A DNA stretch of 64,000 nucleotides from Novosphingobium colocasiae (GCF_014652555.1 NZ_BMZA01000001.1:410900-474899); one strand, 5' to 3'; counted from the first letter of the stretch, positions 35,556 to 43,603 are shown. Program-made: numbers and translations. Notes: generated by a model from the sequence alone, not told the origin.

Positions 35556-36230
35556 ATGCGGCGAATAGACATCCTGTTGACGAGCGATCTGGTCGGCGGG
35601 ATGGCACCGTTCCGTCACGACGATCTCGAAGTCGCGCTGCACCGCTGGTCCGACCCTTCCGACCTGCCGCTGATCGAAGGTGCCTTGTGGATGTTCGTCG
35701 ACTGGGTGCTGCCGCAGATGTCCGGCCTTGAACTGTGCCGCCGCCTGCGCGCCGACAGCCAGACTGCCCACGCCCATCTGACCGTGGTGCTGGAAGAGGA
35801 TAACCAGGAAGACCGCAAGCGCGCGCTGCGCATGGGCGCGGACGATTACATCGTCGGCCCGCTCAGCCGCACCGCGCTGCTCGACCGGGTGCTGGGCGCT
35901 AATCTGGGCGAACAGGAGATCGTCGGCATCCGGCTGATCGAACTGGGCGGCCTGACGGTGGATGTCGCCGCCTATCAGGCCCGGTTCGAGAGCAAGGCGA
36001 TCCCGCTGATGCCGAACGAATTCCGCCTGCTGCGCTACTTTGTAGAGCACCCCGGCCGGGTCTTCACCCGCACCCAGCTCATCGCCGCGCTCGGCAAGCA
36101 GGAACCGGCGATAGACGAACGCACGGTGGATGTCTGGATCGGCCGCCTGCGCCGCGCGCTCAAGGCTGCGGGAGCGGGCAACCCGCTGCGCACGGTGCGG
36201 TCGCTGGGGTATGTGTTCGACACGGTGTGA
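35556..36230 (+). CDS. Orphan OmpR/PhoB-family response regulator with atypical receiver
   Basis: 224 residues: receiver domain (about 1-115) and winged-helix DNA-binding domain (about 125-222, with LMPNEFRLLRYFVEHPGRVFTRTQLI and ERTVDVWIGRLRRAL). Asp49 in MFVDWVLPQMSG occupies the phosphoacceptor position. The usual N-terminal acidic pair is replaced by LTSDL, and the conserved Lys before Pro (normally KPF) is Gly (VGPLSR), so phosphorylation control may be changed or lost. No histidine kinase is adjacent. Its promoter carries PHO-box-like repeats, suggesting control by PhoB or by itself. Confidence 0.85.
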   Translation: MRRIDILLTSDLVGGMAPFRHDDLEVALHRWSDPSDLPLIEGALWMFVDWVLPQMSGLELCRRLRADSQTAHAHLTVVLEEDNQEDRKRALRMGADDYIVGPLSRTALLDRVLGANLGEQEIVGIRLIELGGLTVDVAAYQARFESKAIPLMPNEFRLLRYFVEHPGRVFTRTQLIAALGKQEPAIDERTVDVWIGRLRRALKAAGAGNPLRTVRSLGYVFDTV

Positions 36231-36285
36231 GGTCTGGAGATATCGGTATCTTGTGAATATCGCGGGCGACCTGCATAAGGTTGCC

Positions 36286-36630
36286 ATGAAACGCTGGCCA
36301 ACCCGGAAGCAATGGATTTTCGGCATCTGGCTATGTGTGATGTTCTTTGCTGTAGCCGGTTACTCCATTCGTTCGCTCGCTCAGGCATTTGTCGTCGTAG
36401 CGGTTGTCGCGGCTTTTGCTCTGATCGAGCTTAAGACGGATCGACCGCGCCGATCATTTTATCGGCTGGCGGCTGCGTCTGGCGTGCTTTTATTCCTGTT
36501 TCTGAGTTTCTCCGGCCAGAACACGCAGGCACTGGCGGTCTTGTCGTGGTTGGGGATCGCTGTCCTTGGATCTATTGTGACGGTCCATTACGAGCGGACC
36601 GACACAGGAGATGCGACCGAACCACATTGA
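36286..36630 (+). CDS. Small membrane protein of unknown function
   Basis: 114 residues from ATG 36286. Three or four hydrophobic segments are seen (about 9-24, 27-45, 58-72 and 78-92) with a basic N-terminus (MKRWPTRKQW). No family is recognised. Codon choice is slightly less GC-rich than in the neighbours. It lies 55 bases after the response regulator in the same direction and may be co-transcribed with it. Existence as a gene is probable, not certain. Confidence 0.5.
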   Translation: MKRWPTRKQWIFGIWLCVMFFAVAGYSIRSLAQAFVVVAVVAAFALIELKTDRPRRSFYRLAAASGVLLFLFLSFSGQNTQALAVLSWLGIAVLGSIVTVHYERTDTGDATEPH

Positions 36631-36681
36631 GGTCCGTGCCCACCCCGCTGCGACTAAGGCCGGAGGCCTAAGTCTCGCTCT

Positions 36682-36735
36682 CCTCCCGTAAACGGGCGGG
36701 GATGCGCGGGCTTGCCCTCCCGTTCATGGGAGGGC
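36682..36735. repeat. Palindromic element related to the flgI/flgH elements
   Basis: Two adjacent hairpins: CCCG-TAAA-CGGG (36685-36696, with flanking partial arms) and an 8-bp perfect stem GCCCTCCC / GGGAGGGC around a 6-base loop (36714-36735). The motif content (CTCCCGTAAACGGG, GCCCTCCC) is that of the elements at 21061 and 21865. It lies between two genes that point at each other and may end both transcripts. Confidence 0.75.
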
Positions 36736-36786
36736 CGGAAGGCTTGGCGATCTATCGCCTAGCCGGACGGGGTGGGCGATGAAGCC

Positions 36787-37365
36787 TCAGCTCCCCAGCC
36801 ACCCCGCCGTCTGGGCCAGCAGCCACAGGCCGATGCCGAGGAACAGCAGCGCCGCCACGGTGCGCACCACGTTCAGCGGCACGCGCCGGACCAGTTCGTT
36901 GCCGAGGAATACCGCCGGCACATTGGCGATCATCATCCCCAGCGTGGTGCCCGCCATCACCGGCAGCACACTGTGGAAGCGGGCACCCAGGGCGATGGTG
37001 GCGATCTGGGTCTTGTCGCCCATTTCGACCAGGAAGAAGGCGATGGTGGTGGCGAGGAAGGGGCCGAAGCGGCTCGGTTTGGCTTCTTCATCCTCGTCGA
37101 ACTTGTCGGGGATCAGCGTCCAGCCCGCCATCGCGATGAAGCTGATCGCCACGGCATAGCGGAACCACTGCCCATCAAGGAAGCTGGACGCCTGTTCGCC
37201 CACCAGCGCGGCGAGGAAATGGTTGGCGAGGGTGGCGACGAGGATGCCGCCGACGATCGGCCACGGCTTCCTGAAGCGCGTGGCGAGAACGATGGCGAGC
37301 AACTGGGTCTTGTCGCCGATTTCGGCGAGGGCGACCACGGCGGTGGAGGTCAGCAGGGCTTCCAA
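36787..37365 (-). CDS. TMEM165/GDT1-family cation transporter (probable Mn2+ exporter)
   Basis: 192 residues with six membrane helices and two copies of the signature motif E-x-G-D-K-T-Q (ALAEIGDKTQLLAIVLATRF near residue 13 and LVEMGDKTQIATIALGARF near residue 113), which defines the GDT1 family. The chosen start is TTG 37365, with GGAG 7 bases before it; upstream is the riboswitch leader, so the longer open frame to 37626 is not coding. Bacterial members export Mn2+ or exchange Ca2+/Mn2+ for H+. A manganese-sensing yybP-ykoY leader strongly supports a manganese role. Confidence 0.92.
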   Translation of the reverse strand: MEALLTSTAVVALAEIGDKTQLLAIVLATRFRKPWPIVGGILVATLANHFLAALVGEQASSFLDGQWFRYAVAISFIAMAGWTLIPDKFDEDEEAKPSRFGPFLATTIAFFLVEMGDKTQIATIALGARFHSVLPVMAGTTLGMMIANVPAVFLGNELVRRVPLNVVRTVAALLFLGIGLWLLAQTAGWLGS

Positions 37366-37384
37366 GGCGATACTCCGGGCCGGG

Positions 37385-37575
37385 CGCAAGACTTGAACAC
37401 GACGACGCAAGCGCGATGCGCCCGGCCGGCGATCGTCGCAAGCGTCATCGGTCTTGCCCGAAGCCGGCAGATAAACTGCCGGCGTCCTCCCGTGCGCCAC
37501 GGCCTCTCGGCCAAGTATGTTGACGACGGGTCCCGGCCGCGAACGGCACGGGTGGCTACTCCCCGGATGACCGGA
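37385..37575 (-). ncRNA. yybP-ykoY manganese riboswitch leader
   Basis: On the minus strand the two conserved loops of this riboswitch class are present: GGGGAGTAG (37556-37564) and GTCAACATACT (37514-37524). A helix CCCGTGC / GCACGGG encloses the second loop. Downstream come a perfect hairpin (37463-37483, 8-bp stem, 5-nt loop) and a long inverted pair GGCCGGGCGC / GCGCCCGGCC that ends next to the GGAG of the transporter. Binding of Mn2+ would open expression, probably at translation because no U-tract follows. The class is known to control Mn2+ exporters, including GDT1-type genes. Confidence 0.9.
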
Positions 37576-37604
37576 TGCGGTTAGCTTGCAGCGTGGGGCC
37601 GCAC

Positions 37605-37641
37605 AAGAAAAAAGACCCGGCCGCATGGTGGCGGCCGGGTC
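37605..37641 (-). terminator. Rho-independent terminator of the TonB receptor gene
   Basis: Perfect 11-bp stem (GACCCGGCCGC / GCGGCCGGGTC, 37614-37641) with a 6-base loop, followed on the minus strand by TTTTTTCTT. It is placed 54 bases after the receptor stop and upstream of the riboswitch, so it insulates the transporter from receptor transcription. Confidence 0.92.
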
Positions 37642-37694
37642 CGGGAGGCAACAACGGGAGTGTCAGGGAACTCCCGGCGCAGTATCGGGCAGGG

Positions 37695-40397
37695 TCAGAA
37701 ATCCACCGAGGCGGACAGTGCGAAGGCGCGGCCGACGCGGTAGGTATTGGTCTGAATGCGGCCGTTCGGCAGGTCCTGATATTCGAAGTGCTTGCGGTTG
37801 GTCAGGTTGCGGGCCTCGAACTTGAGTTCGACCGGGAGGCCGGCCAGCTTGAGGCCTTGCCGCGCCACGAAATCGATCGTGAAGCCGGGGTTTTCGATGA
37901 CGTCGCCCTGCGTGCCCTGGCCGTTGTCGTAGACGCCGCGGCTGATCGAGCGCTTGCTGGCGAAGTTGATGAGGAAGGTCTGTTGCGACAGGCTGTCGGT
38001 ATCTTCCAGCCCGATCTGGGCATTGGCGATATGTTCGGACTGTCCGGTCAGCGGCGCACCGTTACGGAAGTAGATCGAGGCAGCATAGGCGACGTTCGGA
38101 TCGCTGGCGATCTTGACCGTATCGCCGTCCGAAACCTTGAGCTTGGACTTGGACCAGGTGTAGTTGGCCGAGACCAGGAACTGGCGGGTTCCGAAGGCAT
38201 CGAAATATTTCTGCAGCTCCAGCTCCGCGCCGTACAGCGTCGCTTCCGGGGCGTTGGCGTAGTTGATGACGAAATCGGTATCCATGTAGGTTTCGATCGG
38301 GTTCTTGAGCTTCTTCCAGAAGCCGCCGACCGAAATCTTGTTCTTGGCCGACATGTACCATTCGAACCGCGCTTCGGCGTTCGTGATCTTGCTGTCCTTG
38401 AGGTAGGGGTTGCCGCGATAGGTGCGGTTGCTGTCCGGATCGAAGAACAACTGGTACTGCAATTCGCGGAACTGCGGCCGGGCCAGCGTCTGCGAGGCGC
38501 TGGCGCGCAACTGCATGCTGGGCTCCAGCTCCCAGGTCACCGTGGCTGACGGCAGGACATAGGCCTTGTCGATCTCGGTCGGGGTGGGGTTGCTGCTGAA
38601 GCCGGGGACGGGGACGACCGAGGTCTGCATCTTGCCGCTTTCCCAGCGTACGCCAAGATCAAGCTTGAGCGCATCGGTCAGGTCGGAATCGATCTTGCCG
38701 TAGACGCCGTGGTTGAGGAAGCTGGCGTTGAAGATCGCGCCGGCACCGTCTTCCTCGGCGAACGAGACCGCATAGTCGATGCCGCTGCCCGATGCCGGCA
38801 GATCGACCAGCACGTTGTGCGACAGCAGCAGGTCAGGCCGCCACAGCCCGAAGGCGTTGACGAACGTGGAGCTGCCCGAGGCACGGTAGCGGAAGAAGCG
38901 GCGGGCGCTGGTCCGCTTGGAGTGCTGGAAGGCATAGCCGAAGGTGAAGCTGGTCGAATTGCTGAAGCGGTGCGACACGTCGAACCCGGCCGACCACAGG
39001 TCTTCGTTGAGGTCCGAGAAGGCGATGGTGGCATCGCCGCCGTTGCCGCCGTTCAGCGCGTTGATGAAATAACCGCCGAGCGGGCCGGTGTTCGATTTGA
39101 CCGATTCGATGTCGATCTCGAACGGGGCTTCGCGCTGCGAATTGGCGTAGCCTGCGCGCAGATCGAGGGTGGTATCGTCCAGCGGCTTGAGTTCGGCGAC
39201 AAGCTGCGTGTCGATCAACTGGCGTTCGTACCACGCGGTGCTCTGATCGAGGTACTGCGCGACATTGTTGTTGTTCTTGTAGCCGAGGCCGAGCTTGGTG
39301 TGCTTGACCGTGTCGCGGATGTAGACGTTGGTCCAGCGGATGGTGTTGTCACCGAATTCGTAGCCCAGGCCCAGCAGGCCGTTGACGACGATCTGGTTGT
39401 CTGTGTTGACCGAGCGGAAATCGCTGTCCAACTGGTTCGCATCGAGACCGCCGGTGCGCTGGTTGATGACATCGCGGCTGGTCCACTTGTTCGAATATCC
39501 GGCCGAAAACAGGATGCCCAGCCGATCCGAACCGACATCGATGGCGGTGCCGCCGTCGATGCTGCCAGAGAAGTTGGCGGGCAGGTGCTTCCAGCGTTGC
39601 ACCAGCGCGTTGTTGCCGGTGATGAGCGCGCCGCCGGCGGCCAGCGCCGCATCGCTGCTGCCCGATGTGGTGGCACCGGAGGCGATGAAATCGGTCAGCG
39701 CCTTGGGCATGTCGCGGGTGCCGTCATCGAACCCGGTCCAGTCGCTGCCGGCACCGTAATAGGTATAGCCCAGCTTGTTGGTGGTTTCGGTGTTGCCCGA
39801 AACCCCGCCGCCGATCGACAGGTAGCTTTCCTTGGGCACGGCCTTGGTGGTCAGGTTGATGACGCCGCCGCCGAATTCGCCGGGGAAGTTGGCCGAATAG
39901 CTTTTCTGCACCAGCGACGAGGCGATGATGCTGGTCGGGAACAGGTCCAGCGGGACCACGCGCTTGAGCGGTTCGGGGCTGGGCAGCGGGGAACCGTTCA
40001 GCAGTGCCAGCGAATAGCGATCGCCAAGCCCGCGCACGTAGACATAGCCGTTGCCGACCACCGAGAGGCCGGTGACGCGGCCGAGCGCGCCGGCGATGTC
40101 GCCTTCACCGGTGCGGGCGATTTCTTCCGTGCCCAGCACGGTGACCACCTGCGGCGAGACGCGCTGAATGTTTGCGTTGCGGCGTCCGGTGACGATGATC
40201 GCACCGCCGGGGATCGAGACCTCGGGGGCCTGCTCCTCGGGAGCGGCCTGTTCGGGTTCCACCGGCGTTTCTACCGCAGGATCGGGCTGGGTCGATACGG
40301 GCTGGGCGTCCTGCGCGTCCTGTGCGTGGGCCAGGGCCGGCACGGCGACAAGGGCGGTCGAAAGCAGCAGCAGGGATGCGAACCGCGGCGTGGTCAT
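37695..40397 (-). CDS. TonB-dependent outer-membrane receptor
   Basis: 900 residues. Signal peptide (about 1-25, ending ALAHA), a Pro/Gln/Glu-rich spacer, TonB-box-like IIVTGRR (about 66-72), plug domain (about 80-200, with GLGDRYSLALLNGSPLPSPEPLKRVVPLDLFP) and a 22-strand-type barrel ending in a terminal aromatic (ALSASVDF). The substrate is not evident. It follows the lipoprotein gene after about 85 bases, in the same direction. PHO-box-like repeats upstream of that gene suggest induction in phosphate limitation and a phosphorus-containing ligand; this is inferred from position only. Confidence 0.93.
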   Translation of the reverse strand: MTTPRFASLLLLSTALVAVPALAHAQDAQDAQPVSTQPDPAVETPVEPEQAAPEEQAPEVSIPGGAIIVTGRRNANIQRVSPQVVTVLGTEEIARTGEGDIAGALGRVTGLSVVGNGYVYVRGLGDRYSLALLNGSPLPSPEPLKRVVPLDLFPTSIIASSLVQKSYSANFPGEFGGGVINLTTKAVPKESYLSIGGGVSGNTETTNKLGYTYYGAGSDWTGFDDGTRDMPKALTDFIASGATTSGSSDAALAAGGALITGNNALVQRWKHLPANFSGSIDGGTAIDVGSDRLGILFSAGYSNKWTSRDVINQRTGGLDANQLDSDFRSVNTDNQIVVNGLLGLGYEFGDNTIRWTNVYIRDTVKHTKLGLGYKNNNNVAQYLDQSTAWYERQLIDTQLVAELKPLDDTTLDLRAGYANSQREAPFEIDIESVKSNTGPLGGYFINALNGGNGGDATIAFSDLNEDLWSAGFDVSHRFSNSTSFTFGYAFQHSKRTSARRFFRYRASGSSTFVNAFGLWRPDLLLSHNVLVDLPASGSGIDYAVSFAEEDGAGAIFNASFLNHGVYGKIDSDLTDALKLDLGVRWESGKMQTSVVPVPGFSSNPTPTEIDKAYVLPSATVTWELEPSMQLRASASQTLARPQFRELQYQLFFDPDSNRTYRGNPYLKDSKITNAEARFEWYMSAKNKISVGGFWKKLKNPIETYMDTDFVINYANAPEATLYGAELELQKYFDAFGTRQFLVSANYTWSKSKLKVSDGDTVKIASDPNVAYAASIYFRNGAPLTGQSEHIANAQIGLEDTDSLSQQTFLINFASKRSISRGVYDNGQGTQGDVIENPGFTIDFVARQGLKLAGLPVELKFEARNLTNRKHFEYQDLPNGRIQTNTYRVGRAFALSASVDF

Positions 40398-40483
40398 CTT
40401 GGGTGTCCCCCCTTAGGGATTTCTTGAATGCGAAGAAGGGGGCAGCCGCGTGCGGCCGCCCCCGGTATTCGTCGGGCGACCGA

Positions 40484-42094
40484 TCAGGTGGTGGGCAGGG
40501 CGGTGCAGGCGCTGCCGCTGCCGAAGTTGGCGGTGGCGGTGTCGCAGGTCCAGCCCTTGAACCACGTGTCCGTCGCGCTCGACATCGGGCCGATGTAGGT
40601 CGCGGTGTCGAACAGCGAGGAGATGCTCTTGACGTCGTAGGCGGTGCCGGTGGGCGTCGCGAAGAAGCCCGAGAGCGTGGCCGTGAAGGCATCGTTGTTG
40701 TTGTCGGCACCCGAACCGAAGCTGGTCTGCGCGGTCGAGCCGCCGGCGAACGTGCCGGTGTTGAGGTACTTGGTCGCATTGCACTGGAGCAGCGTCGAAT
40801 AGGCCTTGAGCGTGGCGTAATCGGTGGCACCCGCACCGGAGACTTCGCCGTTCATGCGCAGGCACTCGTTGTTCGGCGAAACGATGATGCCGTTGGCCCA
40901 GGTTACGTCGGCGTTGCCGCGGATCAGCACCGAAGCCTGGTCGTTGGCTTCGTTGTTGGCGGTGCTGACGTTGGGCTGATAGCCGAAGAAGTTGACGATG
41001 GCGGTCTTCTGGCGCGGCGAGACGATGTTCTTGTCGCTGTCGATTTCCATCAGCGCATCGCCCGCCCCGTCACGCTGCAGCAGCAGGACGTACTGGAAGA
41101 AGCCCTGCAGGCCGGTATCGACGTCGAGGCTGTCATCGTCGGCGTTGACCGAGATGTAGTGCTTGAAATTGACCTTGCCGCCGAAGAACTCGGCACCGTC
41201 GTCCGAGCTGTTGACGCTCTGGAAGTAGTCGAACTTGGTCTGGTCGCCCACTGCTTCGGCGGTCAGCGACTGGAGTTCCTTGCCGTTGCCCAGGACGAAG
41301 CCCGAATAACGGATCTGGACGTACTTGATCGAACCGGCGTTGTAGGTGTTGTCGTTGCCGCCGAACGCTGCCGGATCGGCCGAACCTTCGGTGTCGCGCA
41401 CGCACGAGTTGGCGGTGCTGCCGCTGGCGATCGAGCCCGAGTTGCAATCGGTGGTGATCCCGCGGCCCATCAGCACGACGCCGCCCCACTGGCCCTGCGA
41501 GCTTTCAGTGTTGAGGCCGACGACGTTCTGGCGGCTGGTGAAGATGATCGGCTTGGCAGCGGTGCCTTCGGCCATCAGCTTGTTGCCGCGGTTGACCGCC
41601 AGCCAGGCGACGGCGGCGGTGTTGTCGCCATAGACGATCACGCCCGGATCGATGTTCAGCGTCACGTTGGTGTCAGCCGTCAGCGAGCGGCCGGCGCACG
41701 CGGCGGTGGTGGTGGTGTAACCGGCCGCGGTCGGGGCCGAGAAGCCGCCGTCGCAGCCGACATCGACGCGGCCGTTCAGGCGATAGAGCACTCCGGGGAT
41801 CTTGGGCAGCGAGGAGGACTTGTCGACCAGCGCGGGCAGGGTGCAGACGCGCCAGGTGCCTTCGGGGCCGGAGATGATGCCGTCGTTGGTGAGGCCGCCG
41901 GTCGCGGCGAAAGTCGGGCACGAATCGGCTGCGGTCACGGTGCCGCCGCCGGTCGGGGTCGGCGTGGGTGTCGGCGTGGGGTTCTCGATGATGATGTCGC
42001 CGCCGCTGCCGGACGAAGCAACGTCACCGGCACCGCAGCCGGTAAGGGCGAGGGCGCTGCAGCCGATCAACAGCATGCCATGGATGTTCTTCAC
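40484..42094 (-). CDS. Large lipoprotein paired with the TonB receptor
   Basis: 536 residues. Lipobox ALTGC with Cys20, a PTPTPTPT linker (about 39-48), then a long beta-rich domain with repeated GNxT/IxxNAG-like turns and motifs such as PGVIVYGDNTAAVAWLAVNRG, KPIIFTSRQ and GQWGGVVLMGRG. These recall right-handed beta-helix surface proteins. Six or more cysteines are spread through the mature part. Similar lipoproteins lie beside TonB receptors in sphingomonads and Caulobacter. It may sit on the cell surface and hand a substrate to the receptor. Function is inferred from the pairing; no catalytic motif is seen. Confidence 0.8.
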   Translation of the reverse strand: MKNIHGMLLIGCSALALTGCGAGDVASSGSGGDIIIENPTPTPTPTPTGGGTVTAADSCPTFAATGGLTNDGIISGPEGTWRVCTLPALVDKSSSLPKIPGVLYRLNGRVDVGCDGGFSAPTAAGYTTTTAACAGRSLTADTNVTLNIDPGVIVYGDNTAAVAWLAVNRGNKLMAEGTAAKPIIFTSRQNVVGLNTESSQGQWGGVVLMGRGITTDCNSGSIASGSTANSCVRDTEGSADPAAFGGNDNTYNAGSIKYVQIRYSGFVLGNGKELQSLTAEAVGDQTKFDYFQSVNSSDDGAEFFGGKVNFKHYISVNADDDSLDVDTGLQGFFQYVLLLQRDGAGDALMEIDSDKNIVSPRQKTAIVNFFGYQPNVSTANNEANDQASVLIRGNADVTWANGIIVSPNNECLRMNGEVSGAGATDYATLKAYSTLLQCNATKYLNTGTFAGGSTAQTSFGSGADNNNDAFTATLSGFFATPTGTAYDVKSISSLFDTATYIGPMSSATDTWFKGWTCDTATANFGSGSACTALPTT

Positions 42095-42168
42095 GTGATG
42101 TCCCCCTGGGATAAGGTCGAACGAAGCGGCGATTCCGCGATCGTTGCCGCGCCGTTTAGGTTCGGGGG

Positions 42169-42309
42169 GTGACAGTTTGTTGGCGATACGATGACAGTTT
42201 TATGCGGTTACATGACCGTGATATGACGATCAGGCGATCATCACTGAGGGTGGTGAGGCGACTCGCCGGTTTGCGTGGCGTTCACAGCTCCATTGCAGTT
42301 TTATGACAG
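42169..42309 (-). promoter_or_regulatory. Cluster of PHO-box-like repeats upstream of the lipoprotein/TonB genes
   Basis: On the minus strand: CTGTCAT, AAAA, CTGCAAT (42292-42309) with a third CTGTGAA 11 bp on (42281-42287); TCGTCAT, ATCA, CGGTCAT (42212-42229); and single CTGTCAT (42191-42197) and CTGTCAC (42169-42175) exactly 22 bp apart. All share the 11-bp phase of PhoB-binding sites. The 42292 site differs from the enterobacterial consensus at very few positions. They face the lipoprotein gene, 75-215 bases from its start, and also lie upstream of the divergent TPR gene. Confidence 0.7.
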
Positions 42310-42386
42310 TCTCGTCATTTTCTTGCCGGTCCGATCGATCGGGCACAGTCTGCAACTATTGAAACACATAAATGGGAGAGTTGCCG

Positions 42387-42779
42387 ATGTCCCCCCTTTC
42401 TCTTGCCGTCGCTGCGCTCTTCGCTCAGGCGGCCATCGCCGTCCCCGCTGACGCGCGCCCCGCCGGCGCTGATACCGCGTCGGCCTACACGGACGTTGCC
42501 TATACCGATCTCGCCGCCGGCCGCGCGCAGACCGCGCTTGCCAAGCTGGAAAGCGGCGGCGCGGCCCGGTCGGACGATCCGGCCACGCTGATCAATCTGG
42601 GTTCGGCCTACGCCGCCGTTGGCCAGAACGGCCGGGCCATGACCGCCTACCAGGCCGCGATCAACTCCTCGCAGCGTTACGATCTGCAGATGGCGGACGG
42701 ATCCTGGGTGGATTCGCGTGAAGCGGCACGGATGGCGATCCGCCGCCTGCTGGCGACCACGGCGCAGGCTTCGCGTTGA
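42387..42779 (+). CDS. Secreted TPR-type small protein
   Basis: 130 residues from ATG 42387 (GGGAGAG 7 bases upstream). Signal peptide (about 1-23), then two TPR-like helix pairs: AYTDLAAGRAQTALAKLESG and DPATLINLGSAYAAVGQNGRAMTAYQAAI. The C-terminal part (about 90-130) has WVDSREAARMAIRRLL. TPR proteins of this size often act as periplasmic or envelope scaffolds. It is divergent from the lipoprotein/TonB pair and shares the region of PHO-box-like repeats. Confidence 0.75.
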   Translation: MSPLSLAVAALFAQAAIAVPADARPAGADTASAYTDVAYTDLAAGRAQTALAKLESGGAARSDDPATLINLGSAYAAVGQNGRAMTAYQAAINSSQRYDLQMADGSWVDSREAARMAIRRLLATTAQASR

Positions 42780-42785
42780 CCGAGC

Positions 42786-42808
42786 GATTGCCGGAAAACG
42801 GCGGCAAC
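42786..42808 (+). terminator. Weak terminator-like hairpin after the TPR gene
   Basis: A GGCGG-CAA-CCGCC hairpin followed by CTTTGAGG just after the TPR stop. The U-tract is poor. A second hairpin GGCCGGG / CCCGGCC lies at about 42842-42866. Confidence 0.35.
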
Positions 42809-42929
42809 CGCCCTTTGAGGTCGCAACGGTTGACGATATAAGGCCGGGTCTGGTCGGGCCCGGCCAAAGCCGCGCAAGATAGCGCGGTGCCGGCACGGAT
42901 AGGGTGGGGTTGGCAGCAAAGGCGCGATC

Positions 42930-42947
42930 TCGTCACATTCGTGTCAT
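42930..42947 (+). promoter_or_regulatory. PHO-box-like site upstream of virB2
   Basis: TCGTCAC (42930-42936), spacer ATTC, GTGTCAT (42941-42947): two 7-mers with 11-bp period, pointing toward virB2, whose ATG is 33 bases downstream. About 11 of 18 positions agree with the enterobacterial PHO box, including both GTCA cores. Confidence 0.45.
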
Positions 42948-42980
42948 GTGAATGGAACACTTGGGCCCCATACGGAGGGC

Positions 42981-43322
42981 ATGGTGATTCGACATTCACG
43001 TAAGTTCCACGGCGTTTCACGTGGATTTTCAAAGCTCCTGGCCGCATTGGCCGCATCGTTCGCGCCGGTTGCGGCGCAAGCGCAGGCCGTAGCCAGCGAT
43101 CCGCAAGGATCGGGCCCGATCGTGGCTGCGCTGGGGTGGCTGCAAGGCACGCTGCTCGGCAACGTCGCCACGGCGGTGGCGGTCATGGCGGTGGCAGCGG
43201 TCGGCTTCATGATGCTGACCGGGCGGATGAACTGGCGCTTCGGCGCGACCGTCATCATCGGCGTGTTCATCCTGTTCGGGGCCGGCGCGATCGTTACCGG
43301 CATCCAGTCGACGGTCGGCTAA
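42981..43322 (+). CDS. virB2: VirB2/TrbC-family pilin
   Basis: 113 residues from ATG 42981, which follows CGGAGGGC. A long cleaved leader (about 1-36, ending VAAQAQA) is followed by two hydrophobic helices (about 52-73 and 82-104) joined by a short TGRMNWRFG loop, the hallmark of VirB2-type pilins. First gene of the VirB operon. Its stop overlaps the next start (TAATG). Confidence 0.88.
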   Translation: MVIRHSRKFHGVSRGFSKLLAALAASFAPVAAQAQAVASDPQGSGPIVAALGWLQGTLLGNVATAVAVMAVAAVGFMMLTGRMNWRFGATVIIGVFILFGAGAIVTGIQSTVG

Positions 43323-43603
43323 TGGCGCTGGTTCGCCACCCAGTCCACCGCGCGCTGACGCGCCCGCAGATGTTCGCGGGCGTGACTTACAGCTTCTTCA
43401 TCATCAACGCCGCGCTGACGACCGAGATTTTCCTTATCACCAAGAGCTTCTGGGCACTCCCGGTAGCGCTGGCGATCCACGGGACGGGCTATCTCGCCTG
43501 CCTGCGCGAACCGCGCGTGTTCGATCTGTGGATCACCAAGGTCAGCAAGTGCCCGCGCGTGCGCAACTGGTCGCGCTGGAACTGCAACAGCTACGCGCCG
43601 TGA
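43322..43603 (+). CDS. virB3: VirB3-family inner-membrane protein
   Basis: 93 residues. VirB3 features are ALVRHPVHRALTRPQMFAGV at the N-terminus, two hydrophobic stretches (about 19-33 and 39-58) and the REPRVFDLWITKVSKC motif typical of the family. It pairs with VirB4, encoded next. The start ATG shares a base with the virB2 stop. Confidence 0.9.
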   Translation: MALVRHPVHRALTRPQMFAGVTYSFFIINAALTTEIFLITKSFWALPVALAIHGTGYLACLREPRVFDLWITKVSKCPRVRNWSRWNCNSYAP

